Part shown: piece by piece, positions 44,099-53,512 of the stretch
Position numbering within the stretch: position 1 is the stretch's first letter
Layout: each line of letters opens with the position of its first letter
Source: an uncultured beta proteobacterium
Lineage (GTDB): Bacteria > Pseudomonadota > Gammaproteobacteria > Burkholderiales > SG8-41
NCBI GenBank assembly: GCA_903889565.1
Contig: CAISYC010000064.1
Span: 62,001-126,000, forward strand
Direction of reading: 5' to 3'
DNA length: 64,000 nucleotides
Position numbers and translations under genes: made by a program
The notes under the pieces: model-generated
The model's input: only the letters and a program-made list of their open reading frames with translations
Database searches by the model: none
Told to the model about the DNA's origin: nothing

Positions 44099-44578
44099 CT
44101 AATCGGCGACGCCATCCTTGCGGACCGCCCCATCACTCGCGGCATCGGTTTGTGCGGCCGGAAACCGCGACGAACCGTAGCGAATGATCAGCGTCGATAA
44201 CGCGAGCAGCAAAATCGCCGCCGGTATCAGCACAATGCCTTCGTCAGGCCGGTGATGCGACTGGATATCACCGAGCAACATCCGCGTCAGTGCCGTCATG
44301 GCGACATAAATCAAAAACCGCACCGGCATATGGTTGGTTTTGAAATAAATGCCGACCATTGCACCTAATTCAAGATAAATAAACAGCAGCAGAATATCTT
44401 CGATCGACGCATGCCCCTTGTCGATCATGTCGACAAAGGCCAGCAAGGACGACCACACAACCGCGGCACCGATTGTGAACAGCGCCGTGTGATGGAACGC
44501 ATCGACCACGAGATTGCCGAGCACCTCGGAGAACTCGTTCAGTTCAAGGCGGAATGTTTCGAGCCGGCGCATATCCAT
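44099..44578 (-). CDS. Phosphate-starvation-inducible PsiE-like membrane protein
   Basis: 159 residues, four predicted membrane helices of the PsiE family (EDILLLFIYLELGAMVGIYF, PVRFLIYVAMTALTRMLLGD). Function unknown. I chose the ATG at 44578 (MDMRRLETFRLELNEF); the longer frame to 44698 adds a non-family stretch. It lies immediately beyond pufC and marks the border of the photosynthesis genes. Confidence 0.75.
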   Translation of the reverse strand: MDMRRLETFRLELNEFSEVLGNLVVDAFHHTALFTIGAAVVWSSLLAFVDMIDKGHASIEDILLLFIYLELGAMVGIYFKTNHMPVRFLIYVAMTALTRMLLGDIQSHHRPDEGIVLIPAAILLLALSTLIIRYGSSRFPAAQTDAASDGAVRKDGVAD

Positions 44579-44741
44579 GCGATTTTCCCGGACGGCAAAA
44601 CAGGGGCCGTATCGGCCCTGCGCTGCCACCATTGAACAAAAGCCAGAATGAAACGGTGCCAAATGAATCGCCGATTCCGCGATTACCCTGCCCCGCAATG
44701 CCGCACTATCGGTAGAAAAGGCGGAAAACCGTCAATCCGTG

Positions 44742-45776
44742 CTAGCGCTTTTTCGCTGCTGCCGTCGATGTCGCTGCCGCGAGCACCGGGTAATCCTTGA
44801 CCATATTTGCGCCATAGAGAGGCTTGAATGCGCCCTGATGGCAAGTTGCGCAATTGACTTTGGGTGCATCCCCCAGCGGACCGCGCCGCGTTTCCGGAAA
44901 TACGGATTTGAGCGGCTCCATATACTGGACGTTCAGGTCGCGCGCCATCCGGATGCCGTGCCAGGCGGTCACACGTTGCGGCGTACTCTCATTCCAGCCC
45001 GTAAACGAGCGGCTGTTGTGACAATAGGTGCAATTGACGCCCAGCGAATCCGAAATGTTCATCATTAACGCATAGGTCCACTCGGTCTGTTTGATCGTAC
45101 GATCGCTGCCATTGGGCAACGGCGTCGTAGACACCACGCGTACTTCGTTGGCTTCAGACAGAAAAGTCGTCAGCGGATCATAAGGCAGAGCTGCATAGGC
45201 TACGCTTGGCGCAGGGCTATTCTGCCCAGCCCGATTACCTGCGCTTTTCGCCTGCTTCGGTCCCGGATCGGTAAACCAGATGCGCGCCGGTACCGGCTGT
45301 CCACGATGGCAGGTATAGCAGGTAACGCCCGTATTCGCGACGTGCGCTTTCCAGTCGTTGTTGATGTGCTGGGTCATCTGCAGCATGCGCCGCGCTACAA
45401 CTTTCGTGTAGAGTGTATCCACTGAAAGATCTTCGCCGGCCGCATGGCAATAGGCGCATCCCTGCGTTGGCGCAACCCAGGCCGTCATTGCCAGCATGGT
45501 GCGGGTAAATTCTGCGACGCTGAGGTCTTTGAGCACCTGCACGTTCTTGAACGTTTTGGAGGCAGCCGGTCCGCCGGCAGGCACAGGGTCCAGCGGTGCA
45601 GGCACCTCATTGTTCGCCGCACGGCTTTCGACGGTTCGCGGATTGAACATCTCGACCATGCCGGTACCGCGATATCCGCGCTGAACGGCGTCTATCGGAG
45701 GACGCTCGCAGCCTGCCAGCAAGAGCAGCGCTGCCAGGCTGGCTAATGCGATGATGCGGGCCGGGGCGCCTTTCAT
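44742..45776 (-). CDS. pufC: Photosynthetic reaction-centre tetrahaem cytochrome subunit PufC
   Basis: 344 residues. Lipoprotein signal with LAGC (Cys23), then four CxxCH haem sites at residues 107-111, 153-157, 249-253 and 309-313. Each of the first three has a Met-rich helix in front ([23 protein letters not shown]) as expected for the axial ligand. It anchors on the periplasmic side of the reaction centre and re-reduces the special pair. Its ATG overlaps the pufM stop (ATGA), as in normal puf operons. Confidence 0.96.
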   Translation of the reverse strand: MKGAPARIIALASLAALLLLAGCERPPIDAVQRGYRGTGMVEMFNPRTVESRAANNEVPAPLDPVPAGGPAASKTFKNVQVLKDLSVAEFTRTMLAMTAWVAPTQGCAYCHAAGEDLSVDTLYTKVVARRMLQMTQHINNDWKAHVANTGVTCYTCHRGQPVPARIWFTDPGPKQAKSAGNRAGQNSPAPSVAYAALPYDPLTTFLSEANEVRVVSTTPLPNGSDRTIKQTEWTYALMMNISDSLGVNCTYCHNSRSFTGWNESTPQRVTAWHGIRMARDLNVQYMEPLKSVFPETRRGPLGDAPKVNCATCHQGAFKPLYGANMVKDYPVLAAATSTAAAKKR

Positions 45777-46072
45777 TGCGCACCTCCGCCCACCAAAGCC
45801 GGATCAACGACCGCGGGAAAGACCTGCGGATATGGCGGCGCGACACCGTGCTTCATCGCCCACAAATACCAATTATCGACAACGGTGCCAGTCAACAGAA
45901 TGCCGATTCCCCCGGTTAACGGCACCAGCACGGCAAACCACCATGCCCAGCGATGAATCGATTCCATGGTGGCATTGAAGCCCATGGTCCAGCGCCAGAA
46001 AAGTGCCGCGCGTTCGGAGGCCGTACCGCGATCGACCACCTGCTCGACTTCGCGCTCCCCGCCGTAGCGGCT
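45773..46072 (-). pseudogene. pufM: 3' fragment of reaction-centre M subunit gene pufM
   Basis: About 99 residues match the C-terminal third of Puf[20 protein letters not shown], then [21 protein letters not shown] with the quinone-iron-site His, and the last helix [20 protein letters not shown]. Normal PufM is about 310-330 residues; everything upstream, including the special-pair ligands, is missing. Sequence beyond 46072 reads as bacteriophytochrome on the opposite strand. Either the gene is truncated by rearrangement or the assembly joins unrelated pieces here. The start at 46039 is not a real start. Confidence 0.9.
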
Positions 46073-47517
46073 GGCTGCGCAGCATGTCGCCCATGCACCT
46101 GCAGTATCTGAAAAACATGGGCGTCACCGGCACCCTGGTTGCCTCGCTCGTGCGCAAGGACCAGCTGTGGGGCCTGATTGCCTGCCACCACTACAGCCCG
46201 AAAAAAATGCCGTATGCGCTGCGTACCGCCTGCGACCTTGTGGCGGAAGTGGTGGCCACACGCGTCGCCGTGCTCGAAAATTTTACCCAGGTGCGAACCG
46301 AGGCGCTGGTGCGCCGCCTTGAGGGCCGCGTGATTGAGGCCACCTCAACGCATGGCGATTGGCGCCAGGCATTGCTTGAGGATCCGCAAAGTCTGCTGCG
46401 GATGGTGGGCGCCAGCGGCGCCGCACTCTGTTACGACGGCGAGTTCCTCACCACGGGCTCGGTCCCCGCGAAACCGGAATTGCAATCGCTGATTGACTGG
46501 ATCGCGACGCAACCGAACGAAGGCGCGGTTTTCGCCAGCGCCTCGCTCGCGCGCGAAGTGCCGGAATTCGCTGCGCTGGCAACCACTGCCAGCGGTGTGC
46601 TGGCCGTCGAGTTGTCGCGCACCCGGCGCGAATACCTGCTGTGGCTGCGCGGCGAGCAGGTTCACGAAGTACGCTGGGCGGGTAATCCGCACAAAGCGGT
46701 GTTGCCCGGCAACGATCCGCGCGACCTTTCACCGCGCCGTTCATTTGCCGTTTGGACGGAAATGGTTCGTCGCACCGCCCGCCGGTGGTCACCGGCGGAA
46801 TTAAGCACCGCAGAAGCCGTCGGAGCGTCGCTCCGTGACGTTGCACTGCAGGTTCGCACCATGAGTTATCTGATAACTGAAGACCGTTTGGCACGCTTGC
46901 GCCAGGCGCTGCAGTCGTCGAACGATGGCGTGCTGATTGCGGATAGTGTCGGCCGCATCTGCTTCATCAATGAAGCGTTCTCCCGTTTCTTCAGGCGCCC
47001 CCATATCCATCTCGCCGATCTCGAGGATCTGCCCCCGTTGTTTCGCGAGCCGGCAACCGCGCGCGGCATGGTCCAGTCATTGCTGGACGGAAGGCAGGGC
47101 TGGCGCGGCGAACTACCGCTGAATACCCGTAGCGGTGCCGAATTGCCGCTGGCAGTGCGTGCGGACGTGATATCGCGGCCCGACGGTTCAGGCGTACTTG
47201 GCTATATCGTGCTTGCCACCAACCTCAGCGAACGCCGCGCAGCCGACGCGGCACGAGAACGCGTGCAGCGCGCGATTCTCGATGCCCAGCAGCCGCTTGC
47301 CAAACTCAATCTTGATTCCGGTGATCGGGCCGATGCACCGGACCTTCTCAAGGCCGTATTGGCCAATGCCAGCCTCGCAGTAATGGAGGTCGCCGACGAC
47401 GCCGCCGGCATGGCCGTAGTGCCCACGCTCGACGGACTCGAAGCCGCGACCAAACGCGCATCCGATCTGGCATTGATGATGATCGCCTACGCCGACAGCG
47501 ACAAACTCACCAACTGA
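46070..47517 (+). pseudogene. 5'-truncated bacteriophytochrome gene (GAF end, PHY, PAS, no kinase)
   Basis: From [17 protein letters not shown] onward about 482 codons match bacteriophytochromes: end of the GAF domain (LWGLIACHHYSPK), a PHY domain (~46300-46850), and a C-terminal PAS domain (LRQALQSSNDGVLIADSVGRICFINEAF). The last part is helical and has no histidine-kinase domain. The N-terminal PAS with the biliverdin-binding Cys and most of GAF are missing. The layout of PHY plus PAS without kinase resembles phytochromes that act by binding PpsR in Rhodopseudomonas and Bradyrhizobium. Upstream is the pufM fragment in the opposite orientation. Confidence 0.85.
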
Positions 47518-47537
47518 TTGGCCATGACAGCCGGCGC

Positions 47538-48182
47538 CTATCCGGTCGCCACCGCGCCGTCGAGTTCCTCAAACATCCGCACGTGAAAACCGAATGCCGT
47601 GCGCGCCTCATCGACGATCCGGTCTTCCGTCGCAGGATTGCAGTGAAGGCCATTCAAGGCCGAACGAAAATCATCTTTAAGAGTGCCAGCATCGCCGCTG
47701 CCCGAGAATGAAAAAAATGCGGTCCCTGTCTCCCCGTGCAGACCCCACGCCTTGCGCACGATATCGCGCAGCAATTGCCCGCCGCTGAGATCGCCCATGT
47801 ACCGCACATAGGCATGCGCCACCAGCAATAGGCGGTTTTCCCGCCCGAGCTGCTCAATGTGGGATTGATACTCCGTCATTGACTGTGTCACCGGCAGGGC
47901 CGACCAGCCAGTTCCATTCAGGCATTCAAGATCGGCAGCCAAGGCCGGCGTTCTGTAAAGCCGCGGCAAACCCAAGGAACCGATCAGCGCATCATGCGGT
48001 CTGCGCTCAAGAGCCTCCTCGAGCGTCGCATATAGCACGTGAAGATTGCGCAACAGCCTGCAATACGCCTCGCGCTCAAGGCGCCCGCCCAGCAGTCGTT
48101 TCATCAACCGACTGCGCTCGGCGATCCGGTGCAGGCTGTTGGTCGACTCGCGCAGCCGCGTTGCCAGCGGATGGTTGCTCAT
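47538..48182 (-). CDS. Biliverdin-forming heme oxygenase (BphO/HemO-like)
   Basis: 214 residues of the heme oxygenase family. The proximal haem His is in NSLHRIAERSRLM near the N-terminus and the distal helix glycine motif is in RYMGDLSGGQLL. It would open haem to biliverdin, the chromophore of the convergent phytochrome. Its ATG overlaps the bchD stop (ATGA), so it is translated with bchID rather than with the phytochrome, linking chromophore supply to pigment synthesis. Confidence 0.85.
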   Translation of the reverse strand: MSNHPLATRLRESTNSLHRIAERSRLMKRLLGGRLEREAYCRLLRNLHVLYATLEEALERRPHDALIGSLGLPRLYRTPALAADLECLNGTGWSALPVTQSMTEYQSHIEQLGRENRLLLVAHAYVRYMGDLSGGQLLRDIVRKAWGLHGETGTAFFSFSGSGDAGTLKDDFRSALNGLHCNPATEDRIVDEARTAFGFHVRMFEELDGAVATG

Positions 48183-49975
48183 GCGCCGCCCCCCGCGCTC
48201 CGATCAGACGCTGACGCCCGCACCGCCTGCGAAATGGCCGCCGCCCCCGCGTACGGCAAAGCCAGATAGCGCGCATGCATTTCAGCAGCCAGTTTCTGCG
48301 CTTGCGGCTGCGTGCGCGGCGACGTGTCGACGAACAGCACCGCGAATTCCGCCGCCGCCATTTTTCGCGCCGCGCCCAGCGCATCCTCCTCGGCGCGAGC
48401 GCGGCCCTGCGCGCCGTCGCGCGCAATGTTTGCGCGCCCGTCAGTCAACATGACGATGGTCGGCGTTTCGCCGCGGCGCCTGACTGCATCCGCCAGCGCA
48501 ACTGCGGCATCAATCGCAGCGGCGAGCGGAGTGCCGCCGCCGCCGGGTAAGCCGGCCAGACCGCGCTTGGCACGCGCCAGCGAGCGCGTCGGCGGCAGCA
48601 GTAACTCCGCGTTGCTACCGCGAAAAGCGATCAAGGCAACACGGTCGCGACGCACATAGCAATCCGCCAACAGCAGTTCAACCGCGCCCTTGGCCTCGGC
48701 CAATCGATTCAACGCCGCCGACCCGGAGGCATCGACGACGAATATCGTCGTGCTCTCGGCGCGTTGTTTGAATCTCGTAATCCGGAAATCTTCGCGCCGG
48801 ACGGAAATCTTTGCTCGCGAATGAACCAAGTCATCATGCGCGGTGGCCTGACGCAAGCGCTGCCACGGCGCTGCGGCGCGCAATGTTTCGAGCACATTCA
48901 GGCGCGCGCCTGCCTTGAGTTCACCGCGCATCGCGCCGATCGGCCGCCCGCGCTTGTTGGAACGCAGCAGTTGGCCGGCGCGCCCGACCGATACAGAGCG
49001 TCGCCGCGCCCCGCCACCCTGTGCCAGCTGCGCCAGCAAGCCCGCCGGGATCGCCGCCTTGGCGGCCTCCAGCACAACGTCTTCAAGCGCGCCGTTTTCC
49101 GGCGCCGGCGTCGGTTGATCGTTTTGCGCATCTTCCGATGCAGCCACCTCCGCGGGCGGCGGCTCCGCGTGGTCCTCGGACACCGGCGGCAACCGGGTTG
49201 CACGCGGCGCCAGCACCAGGCGCGCCGCCAACGCCGCATCGGCATCCGTAACCTCCATGCGCCCCGCCAGCGCGGCTGCCGCACGCGCGACCCGCAAAGC
49301 CAGCAGGGGCGCGCGAGTCGAGTCGATGCCGAGTGCCATCGCCGCCCCGCACAGCGATTCAATCGTGCGCTCGCCGGCGACGATTCGGCGCAGCCGGTTG
49401 CGTGCCACGCCGATCTCCTCGGCGCTGATCGTGTCGCCCTGTGCATCAAAAATTCCGAGGCTTGCAAGATCGACATGAAAAGCGAGCCGGTCCAGCAGCG
49501 CGCCGGGGATATTTTCTTCCGCACTGACACCCTCGTCGAGCGCCAAGACACCGATCCGGGCCGGACTTCGCAAGGCCACGCCATCGCGTTCCATGCACAC
49601 TTCGCCGGCATCCAGCACGGCGACCAGACGTGCCGCCGTCGCCGACGACAATCGCTCAGCCATGGCCAATACAACGACGCCGCCATCCGCCTCCGCCAGC
49701 AGCCCGCGCTCGGCCACCGGCCGCCCGGAACGCAGGGTTGCGGCGAGATCGAGGCCGCCAAGCAAACGACCATCGGCCACATTCAAGGGAACACGCCGCC
49801 ACGGATCAGTTCCGGGCAGCATTCCGCGCAGTTGCGACAGCCAGCGATCACGCACCGGTCCCGCCGACGCGCGCAAGGCCACCCCGCCGGTGCCTGCGGG
49901 ATCAAGCGCAAACAGTGCCGCCGCCAGCGCGGCGTCCTGCCATGCGGTGATTTCCGCCGACGCCGTTTCGGCCAC
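48179..49975 (-). CDS. bchD: Magnesium chelatase subunit D
   Basis: 598 residues. The N-terminal half is an AAA+-like domain with degraded nucleotide site. A Pro/Glu-rich acidic linker (around residues 265-300) follows, then a von Willebrand A domain with the MIDAS motif DASGS near residue 413. With BchI and BchH it inserts Mg into protoporphyrin IX. The start is GTG at 49975, three bases after the bchI stop. Confidence 0.94.
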   Translation of the reverse strand: MAETASAEITAWQDAALAAALFALDPAGTGGVALRASAGPVRDRWLSQLRGMLPGTDPWRRVPLNVADGRLLGGLDLAATLRSGRPVAERGLLAEADGGVVVLAMAERLSSATAARLVAVLDAGEVCMERDGVALRSPARIGVLALDEGVSAEENIPGALLDRLAFHVDLASLGIFDAQGDTISAEEIGVARNRLRRIVAGERTIESLCGAAMALGIDSTRAPLLALRVARAAAALAGRMEVTDADAALAARLVLAPRATRLPPVSEDHAEPPPAEVAASEDAQNDQPTPAPENGALEDVVLEAAKAAIPAGLLAQLAQGGGARRRSVSVGRAGQLLRSNKRGRPIGAMRGELKAGARLNVLETLRAAAPWQRLRQATAHDDLVHSRAKISVRREDFRITRFKQRAESTTIFVVDASGSAALNRLAEAKGAVELLLADCYVRRDRVALIAFRGSNAELLLPPTRSLARAKRGLAGLPGGGGTPLAAAIDAAVALADAVRRRGETPTIVMLTDGRANIARDGAQGRARAEEDALGAARKMAAAEFAVLFVDTSPRTQPQAQKLAAEMHARYLALPYAGAAAISQAVRASASDRSAGGGA

Positions 49976-49978
49976 GGC

Positions 49979-51004
49979 TCAGGCGCCGAACAGCTGTTCG
50001 ATCGCGCGTGCCACCCGCACGCCGGAGCCCGCCTCATCGAGCGGATCGCGGCGTAGCCGATGGCGCAGCGCGGCGGGAGCAACCCGCCGCAGGTGCTTGT
50101 CCTCGACGGTGGAATCGCCCTCCAGACTGGCCATCGCCCGCGCCGCGCGCATCAGCGTCAATTCACCGCGCAGGCCGTCGGTGCCCAGCGCCATGCAAAG
50201 TGTAGCCGCGCGCTCAAGTGCTGCATCCGGCACCGAGACTGCCGGCAATCGGGCGCGCGCCGCCACGATCTGCCGGCGCAACCGTTCTTCCTGCTTGCGG
50301 CATTTTTCGACAAACGCTGCGGGATCGCGTTCGTAGCTGTCGCGCCGCCGCACCACCTCGATACGCGTGGCCAAATCCTCCGGTGTCTTGACTTCAACCG
50401 ACAGACCGAAGCGGTCAAGCAGCTGCGGACGCAATTCGCCCTCTTCCGGATTGCCGCTGCCGACCAGCACGAAACGCGCCGGATGACGCACGCTGAGTCC
50501 TTCGCGCTCGACCACGTTCTCGCCGGATGCCGCGACGTCGATCAACAGATCGACCAGATGGTCCTCCAGCAGATTGACTTCATCGATATACAGAAATCCG
50601 CGATTTGCGCGCGCCAGCAGGCCCGGTTCAAACGCTTTTTCGCCGCGTGCCAACGCACGCTCAAGATCCAGCGCACCAACCACGCGATCTTCAGTAGCCC
50701 CCAGCGGCAGATCGACCACAGGCACGGCGACCAGCGCGCTTTTCGGCTCGTCCTTAGCATATTTCTCGCGGCAATCATCACACCATTTGCCATCAGTTAC
50801 CGGATCACAACCGTAGTGGCAGCCTTTGATCACGCGAATCCGCGGCAGCAGTGCAGCGAGTGCCCGCACTGCCGTCGACTTGCCGGTGCCGCGATCACCG
50901 AACACCAGCACCCCGCCGACCGCCGGATCAACCGCGGCAATCAGCAGGGCCATCTTCATTTCGTCCTGACCGACAATCGAGGAGAACGGAAAAGGCGACG
51001 ACAT
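49979..51004 (-). CDS. bchI: Magnesium chelatase ATPase subunit I
   Basis: 341 residues, AAA+ ATPase with Walker [10 protein letters not shown] (residues 36-44), Walker [12 protein letters not shown] and sensor [18 protein letters not shown]. Forms rings with BchD. First gene of bchI-bchD-heme oxygenase; its 125-base upstream gap is shared with a divergent hydrolase gene and contains no TGT-N12-ACA box that I can find. Confidence 0.96.
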   Translation of the reverse strand: MSSPFPFSSIVGQDEMKMALLIAAVDPAVGGVLVFGDRGTGKSTAVRALAALLPRIRVIKGCHYGCDPVTDGKWCDDCREKYAKDEPKSALVAVPVVDLPLGATEDRVVGALDLERALARGEKAFEPGLLARANRGFLYIDEVNLLEDHLVDLLIDVAASGENVVEREGLSVRHPARFVLVGSGNPEEGELRPQLLDRFGLSVEVKTPEDLATRIEVVRRRDSYERDPAAFVEKCRKQEERLRRQIVAARARLPAVSVPDAALERAATLCMALGTDGLRGELTLMRAARAMASLEGDSTVEDKHLRRVAPAALRHRLRRDPLDEAGSGVRVARAIEQLFGA

Positions 51005-51129
51005 GTGCGATCACTTTCCAAAAGTCAGAGCGGTGATGTTACCGGAGCCGCTGCGACGAAAAAAGTGTTTTCCGCGACAGCCGGCCTGCGGAATTGTCGT
51101 CGCCGCCCGGCCGTGCTAACTTCGCGCGC

Positions 51130-52653
51130 ATGCAACGATTGATCATTGCATTGGCGGCAGGCTTTGCAATTGCTGCCGGCCTTTGGCAGATTGAGGCCGC
51201 GACACGCGGCCTCACTGTCACTCATGCGATGCTGAATACCGTTCCAATAACAGTGTTCAAACCCGACGGCAATGTCCGCGCGCCCGCCGTGGTAATCGCG
51301 CACGGCTTTGCCGGATCGCAGCAATTGATGCAACCATTCGCGATCACATTGGCACGCAGCGGATTTGTCGCCGTGACGTTCGATTTCCCCGGCCATGGAC
51401 GAAATGCGGTACCACTGCCCGGCGGGCTGAAGAATCAAGAGGCGCGCACCGCGGCGTTGCTGGCAACGCTCGAAGCGGTTGTCGCCTACGCGCGCAACGC
51501 CCCCGGCAGCGACGGCCGCATCGGGTTGCTCGGGCATTCGATGGCGTCGGATATCGTGGTGCAATATGCAAAACAGCATCCGGCCATCGAGGCCACCGTC
51601 GGCGTCTCGCTCTACTCGCCCGGCGTCGGCGTCGACCGGCCGCGCAATCTGCTTGTCATCGACGGCGCGTGGGAGCCGGCCATGCTGCGCGACGAAGCGC
51701 GCCGCATTGTAGGTATGGCGGCGGGCGGCGCGGCAAAAGAAAATGTAACCTATGGCCGCTTTGCCGACGGCACTGCGCGCCGGTACGCGCTGGCAGATGG
51801 CGTCGAGCATATTGCTGTCCTCTACAGCCGCGAAAGCATGGCCGAAGCGCTGGCGTGGCTGAATGCGGCGTTTGACCGCGGCGGCGCATCCGGCTTCCTC
51901 GACTCACGCGGCCTCTGGCTGGGCTTGCTGTTGCTCGGTCTGCTCGCCCTCGCCTACCCATTGACGACCTTGCTGCCGGCGGTGTCATCGCCTCCGCGCG
52001 GAGCCGGCATCGGCTGGCGCAAGTTGCTGCCGGTGGCAATCATGCCTGCACTGCTGACCCCCTTGCTGTTGTGGAAGATTCCGACGGACTTCCTGCCGAT
52101 TCTGCTCGGCGATTATCTGGCGATGCATTACGCAGTCTACGGCCTACTTACCTTTGCCTGCATCCTGATGACCACCCGGCGGCTCCTCAACCTCAGTGTC
52201 AGTGACGGGCACCAATGGCGGTGTTTGCTGAGCGCAGCTGCGCTGGCAACCGCCTACGGCATTTTTGCGATTGGACTGCCGCTAGACCGTTACGTCATTT
52301 CTTATTTGCCGACCACCGGGCGGCTGGGCGTGATGCTGGCTTTGCTGCTGGCAACGCTGCCGTATTTCGTCGCCGACGAATGGCTAACCCGAAGCGCCCA
52401 TGCGCCGCACGGCGCTTATGCGGCGACGAAATTCTTCTTTTTGCTGTCGCTCGTATTTGCGATCGGACTAAATCTCGAGCGACTGTTTTTTCTTGCCATC
52501 ATCGTCCCCGCAATCCTGATTTTCTACGTCGTCTACGGCCTGTTCAGCCGGTGGATTTACCGTGCGACCGGCCATCCCCTGGTTGCCGCATTCGCCAATA
52601 GTGCGGCTTTTGCATGGGCTATCGGAGTTTCGTTTCCGATGGTCAGCCGCTAG
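51130..52653 (+). CDS. Alpha/beta hydrolase with C-terminal membrane domain, divergent from bchI
   Basis: About 507 residues. After an N-terminal hydrophobic anchor (MQRLIIALAAGFAIAAG), residues ~40-250 form an alpha/beta hydrolase with oxyanion HGFAGSQQ and nucleophile LLGHSMAS. The C-terminal half has about seven membrane helices. BchO, a smaller soluble-type hydrolase, is often next to bchID, but this protein is longer and differently built, so I do not call it BchO. ATG 51130 is chosen over 51094 because it opens the anchor. Function unknown; position suggests a pigment or membrane lipid role. Confidence 0.75.
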   Translation: MQRLIIALAAGFAIAAGLWQIEAATRGLTVTHAMLNTVPITVFKPDGNVRAPAVVIAHGFAGSQQLMQPFAITLARSGFVAVTFDFPGHGRNAVPLPGGLKNQEARTAALLATLEAVVAYARNAPGSDGRIGLLGHSMASDIVVQYAKQHPAIEATVGVSLYSPGVGVDRPRNLLVIDGAWEPAMLRDEARRIVGMAAGGAAKENVTYGRFADGTARRYALADGVEHIAVLYSRESMAEALAWLNAAFDRGGASGFLDSRGLWLGLLLLGLLALAYPLTTLLPAVSSPPRGAGIGWRKLLPVAIMPALLTPLLLWKIPTDFLPILLGDYLAMHYAVYGLLTFACILMTTRRLLNLSVSDGHQWRCLLSAAALATAYGIFAIGLPLDRYVISYLPTTGRLGVMLALLLATLPYFVADEWLTRSAHAPHGAYAATKFFFLLSLVFAIGLNLERLFFLAIIVPAILIFYVVYGLFSRWIYRATGHPLVAAFANSAAFAWAIGVSFPMVSR

Positions 52654-52684
52654 CGCCCGCCATCATCGCCGCGCGGCGGAACGG

Positions 52685-52957
52685 TCAATGTGGCCGACGC
52701 CAGCGCAGGCGCAGATCGACGACGTGAGCCGCCAGTGCCATGGCGAGAAACACGGCCGTCCAACCCCACCACCCGCTGCCGATAAGTGCGCGTATCGCCA
52801 GCAACAAACCGGCGCCGGAGACAAGATTGACGCCCAGCGCCAGCGGCGCAATGCCGCGGCCGCTGCAGCGGTTATAAATTACCAAGGCGAGGAATTCGAG
52901 CAGCATCAAAACCAAAACTGCGTCGATGACGCGCCCGGAAGAAATGAATTCGCTCAC
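52685..52957 (-). CDS. Small membrane protein (90 aa), downstream of tspO
   Basis: 90 residues with three predicted helices (VIDAVLVLMLLEFLALVIY, LALGVNLVSGAGLLLAIRAL, WTAVFLAMALAAHVVDL) and a basic end. No family recognised. It starts with GTG at 52957 and lies 57 bases after tspO on the same strand, so it is probably cotranscribed with bchP-tspO. The codon use resembles that of its neighbours. Confidence 0.65.
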   Translation of the reverse strand: MSEFISSGRVIDAVLVLMLLEFLALVIYNRCSGRGIAPLALGVNLVSGAGLLLAIRALIGSGWWGWTAVFLAMALAAHVVDLRLRWRRPH

Positions 52958-53014
52958 GCCGGCGTCCAGGCAGCGAGCAGTGCCTGGTCGGCCACGCAGG
53001 CAAAAAACTGCATT

Positions 53015-53512
53015 TCAATGTCCACCGAAAGGCGCATTCAACTGGACGATCGCCAGATTGAGGATGGAAGCAAATGTTACCCAGACAAGATACGGCACCA
53101 GCAGCAGGCTGGCGTTTCTTGAGCGCGGCCATAACGACCAGATCAGCGCCGCAATCGACGACCACAGAAACACCACCTCGATCAATGCCCAGTCAGGGCG
53201 CTGCAGGCGAAAAAACAATCCGCTCCAGGTAATGTTCAGCACAATGTTGAACATGAACAGCGTAACCACCCAGATCTGGGTCGCCCGGTTAGGCGCCGTG
53301 CGCCAGCCCAGAATGCCGGAACCGGCGGCCAGCGCAAAGATCAGCGTCCACGCCGGCCCGAACAACCAATCGGGCGGCTGCCACGAAGGTTTGCGCAAAT
53401 GGTAATACCAAGGGCCCAAATCGGTCACCAGCGCGCCCAGCACGCCGGCGGCGAATGCGGTTGCTGCGGCAGCAACCACGGGCTGCCAAGTGCGAATTGC
53501 CGGCTCGGTCAC
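53015..53512 (-). CDS. tspO: TspO/MBR family tryptophan-rich sensory protein
   Basis: 165 residues, five membrane helices with the family motif YHLRKPSWQPPDWLFGPAWT and many tryptophans. In Rhodobacter sphaeroides TspO negatively affects photopigment gene expression and binds porphyrins. Here the GTG start overlaps the bchP stop (GTGA), so it is translationally coupled to a bacteriochlorophyll gene, which supports a pigment-linked role. Confidence 0.92.
   Translation of the reverse strand: MTEPAIRTWQPVVAAAATAFAAGVLGALVTDLGPWYYHLRKPSWQPPDWLFGPAWTLIFALAAGSGILGWRTAPNRATQIWVVTLFMFNIVLNITWSGLFFRLQRPDWALIEVVFLWSSIAALIWSLWPRSRNASLLLVPYLVWVTFASILNLAIVQLNAPFGGH

Noticed and set aside
45773-46039. A complete small membrane protein starting at 46039
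   Set aside because: The residues are the C-terminal part of PufM; the apparent start is an internal codon, and homology continues upstream to about 46072.
51088-51116. PpsR box in the bchI/hydrolase gap
   Set aside because: The TGT and ACA triplets here are 8 bases apart, not 12, and no other matching pair was found in this gap.
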